A stretch of DNA of 64,000 nucleotides from Mycolicibacterium aromaticivorans JS19b1 = JCM 16368 (GTDB lineage Bacteria > Actinomycetota > Actinomycetes > Mycobacteriales > Mycobacteriaceae). Position numbers and translations under genes: made by a program. Location: NCBI RefSeq assembly GCF_000559085.1, contig NZ_JALN02000001.1, forward strand, positions 1,178,001 through 1,242,000. Reading direction: 5' to 3'. The notes beneath the pieces are model-generated. The model saw only the letters and a program-made list of their open reading frames with translations. It searched no databases and was not told the origin of the DNA. This document shows positions 63,936 to 64,000 of the stretch, piece after piece (positions within the stretch are counted from its first letter, which is position 1; every line of letters begins with the position of its first letter).

Positions 63936-64000
63936 AGAACCAGCCGGATCAACGCGGCGGTACGGGCCAAGCCGGGGAACGCGGCCGCCGTCGAGCGTGG
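63932..64000 (-). CDS. C-terminal end of a gene entering from the right edge
   Basis: An open frame on the minus strand reads RSTAAAFPGLARTAALIRLVL and stops at a TAG (63932-63934), overlapping the ATL stop by four bases. Only 22 codons are visible. By order it would be the equivalent of Rv3205c, but the fragment is too short to confirm. Confidence 0.45.
   Translation of the reverse strand, partial: PRSTAAAFPGLARTAALIRLVL

Noticed and set aside
1..64000. CRISPR arrays, transposases, integrase genes or prophage
   Set aside because: No regularly spaced repeats, DDE or serine/tyrosine recombinase signatures, and no phage structural genes were seen.

Overview
The window is high-GC actinobacterial DNA from a Mycobacterium/Mycolicibacterium-type chromosome. 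The right third (about 41.2-64 kb) follows, in order and orientation, the M. tuberculosis Rv3193c-Rv3205c block as I remember it: UPF0182 membrane protein, PDZ/Lon-like protease, Rv3195, Rv3196, ABC1 kinase, whiB7, uvrD2, mycoredoxin, nudC, K+ channel, adnB, adnA, lipV and an alkyltransferase-like gene. tpx and two repeat proteins lie inside that order. A complete mce operon also supports the assignment. The species cannot be read from the sequence.

Layout. 1-10.3 kb (minus strand): nine tightly coupled genes, transcribed from 10325 out of the left edge, encoding a TPP enzyme, an SRPBCC/cyclase-like protein, a KAS III-like enzyme, an acyl carrier protein, a fatty acyl-AMP ligase, an MMPL exporter, two methyltransferases and a P450. 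This looks like a small lipid- or polyketide-derived biosynthetic cluster and is the best candidate for an undescribed system. 10.3-11.0 kb: divergent regulatory region with a thrice-repeated octamer. 11.0-20.7 kb (plus strand): mce operon (two YrbE permeases, MceA-F, one Mce-associated protein, one secreted protein), with a perfect 16-bp inverted repeat after the Mce-associated gene.

20.7-34.2 kb is accessory or regulatory: an Acg-like nitroreductase, a secreted protein, LysR plus MFS, TetR plus palindrome plus phosphotransferase and short-chain fatty acid transporter, a type VII secretion-like cassette (WXG/EspC-like protein, DUF1023 hydrolase, lipoprotein), a PAS-ANTAR regulator, an AurF-like diiron oxygenase with a DUF4873 protein and a divergent TetR, a cysteine-repeat secreted peptide, and a spermidine-synthase-like gene with an apparent N-terminal frameshift. 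34.3-39.4 kb holds htpG and a membrane protein between an intact secreted DsbA-like gene and a decayed copy of it. An initiator tRNA and a strong terminator follow at 39.4-39.5 kb, then a lipoprotein and RNase Z.

41.2-64 kb is conserved mycobacterial backbone for DNA repair (UvrD2, AdnAB, alkyltransferase-like protein), redox control (Tpx, mycoredoxin, NudC) and intrinsic drug resistance. WhiB7 has a visible promoter, a leader ORF and an attenuator. Inserted in this block are two tandem secreted proteins built from SYTGGST-type repeats. Both window edges cut genes: the P450 on the left and an unidentified reading frame on the right.
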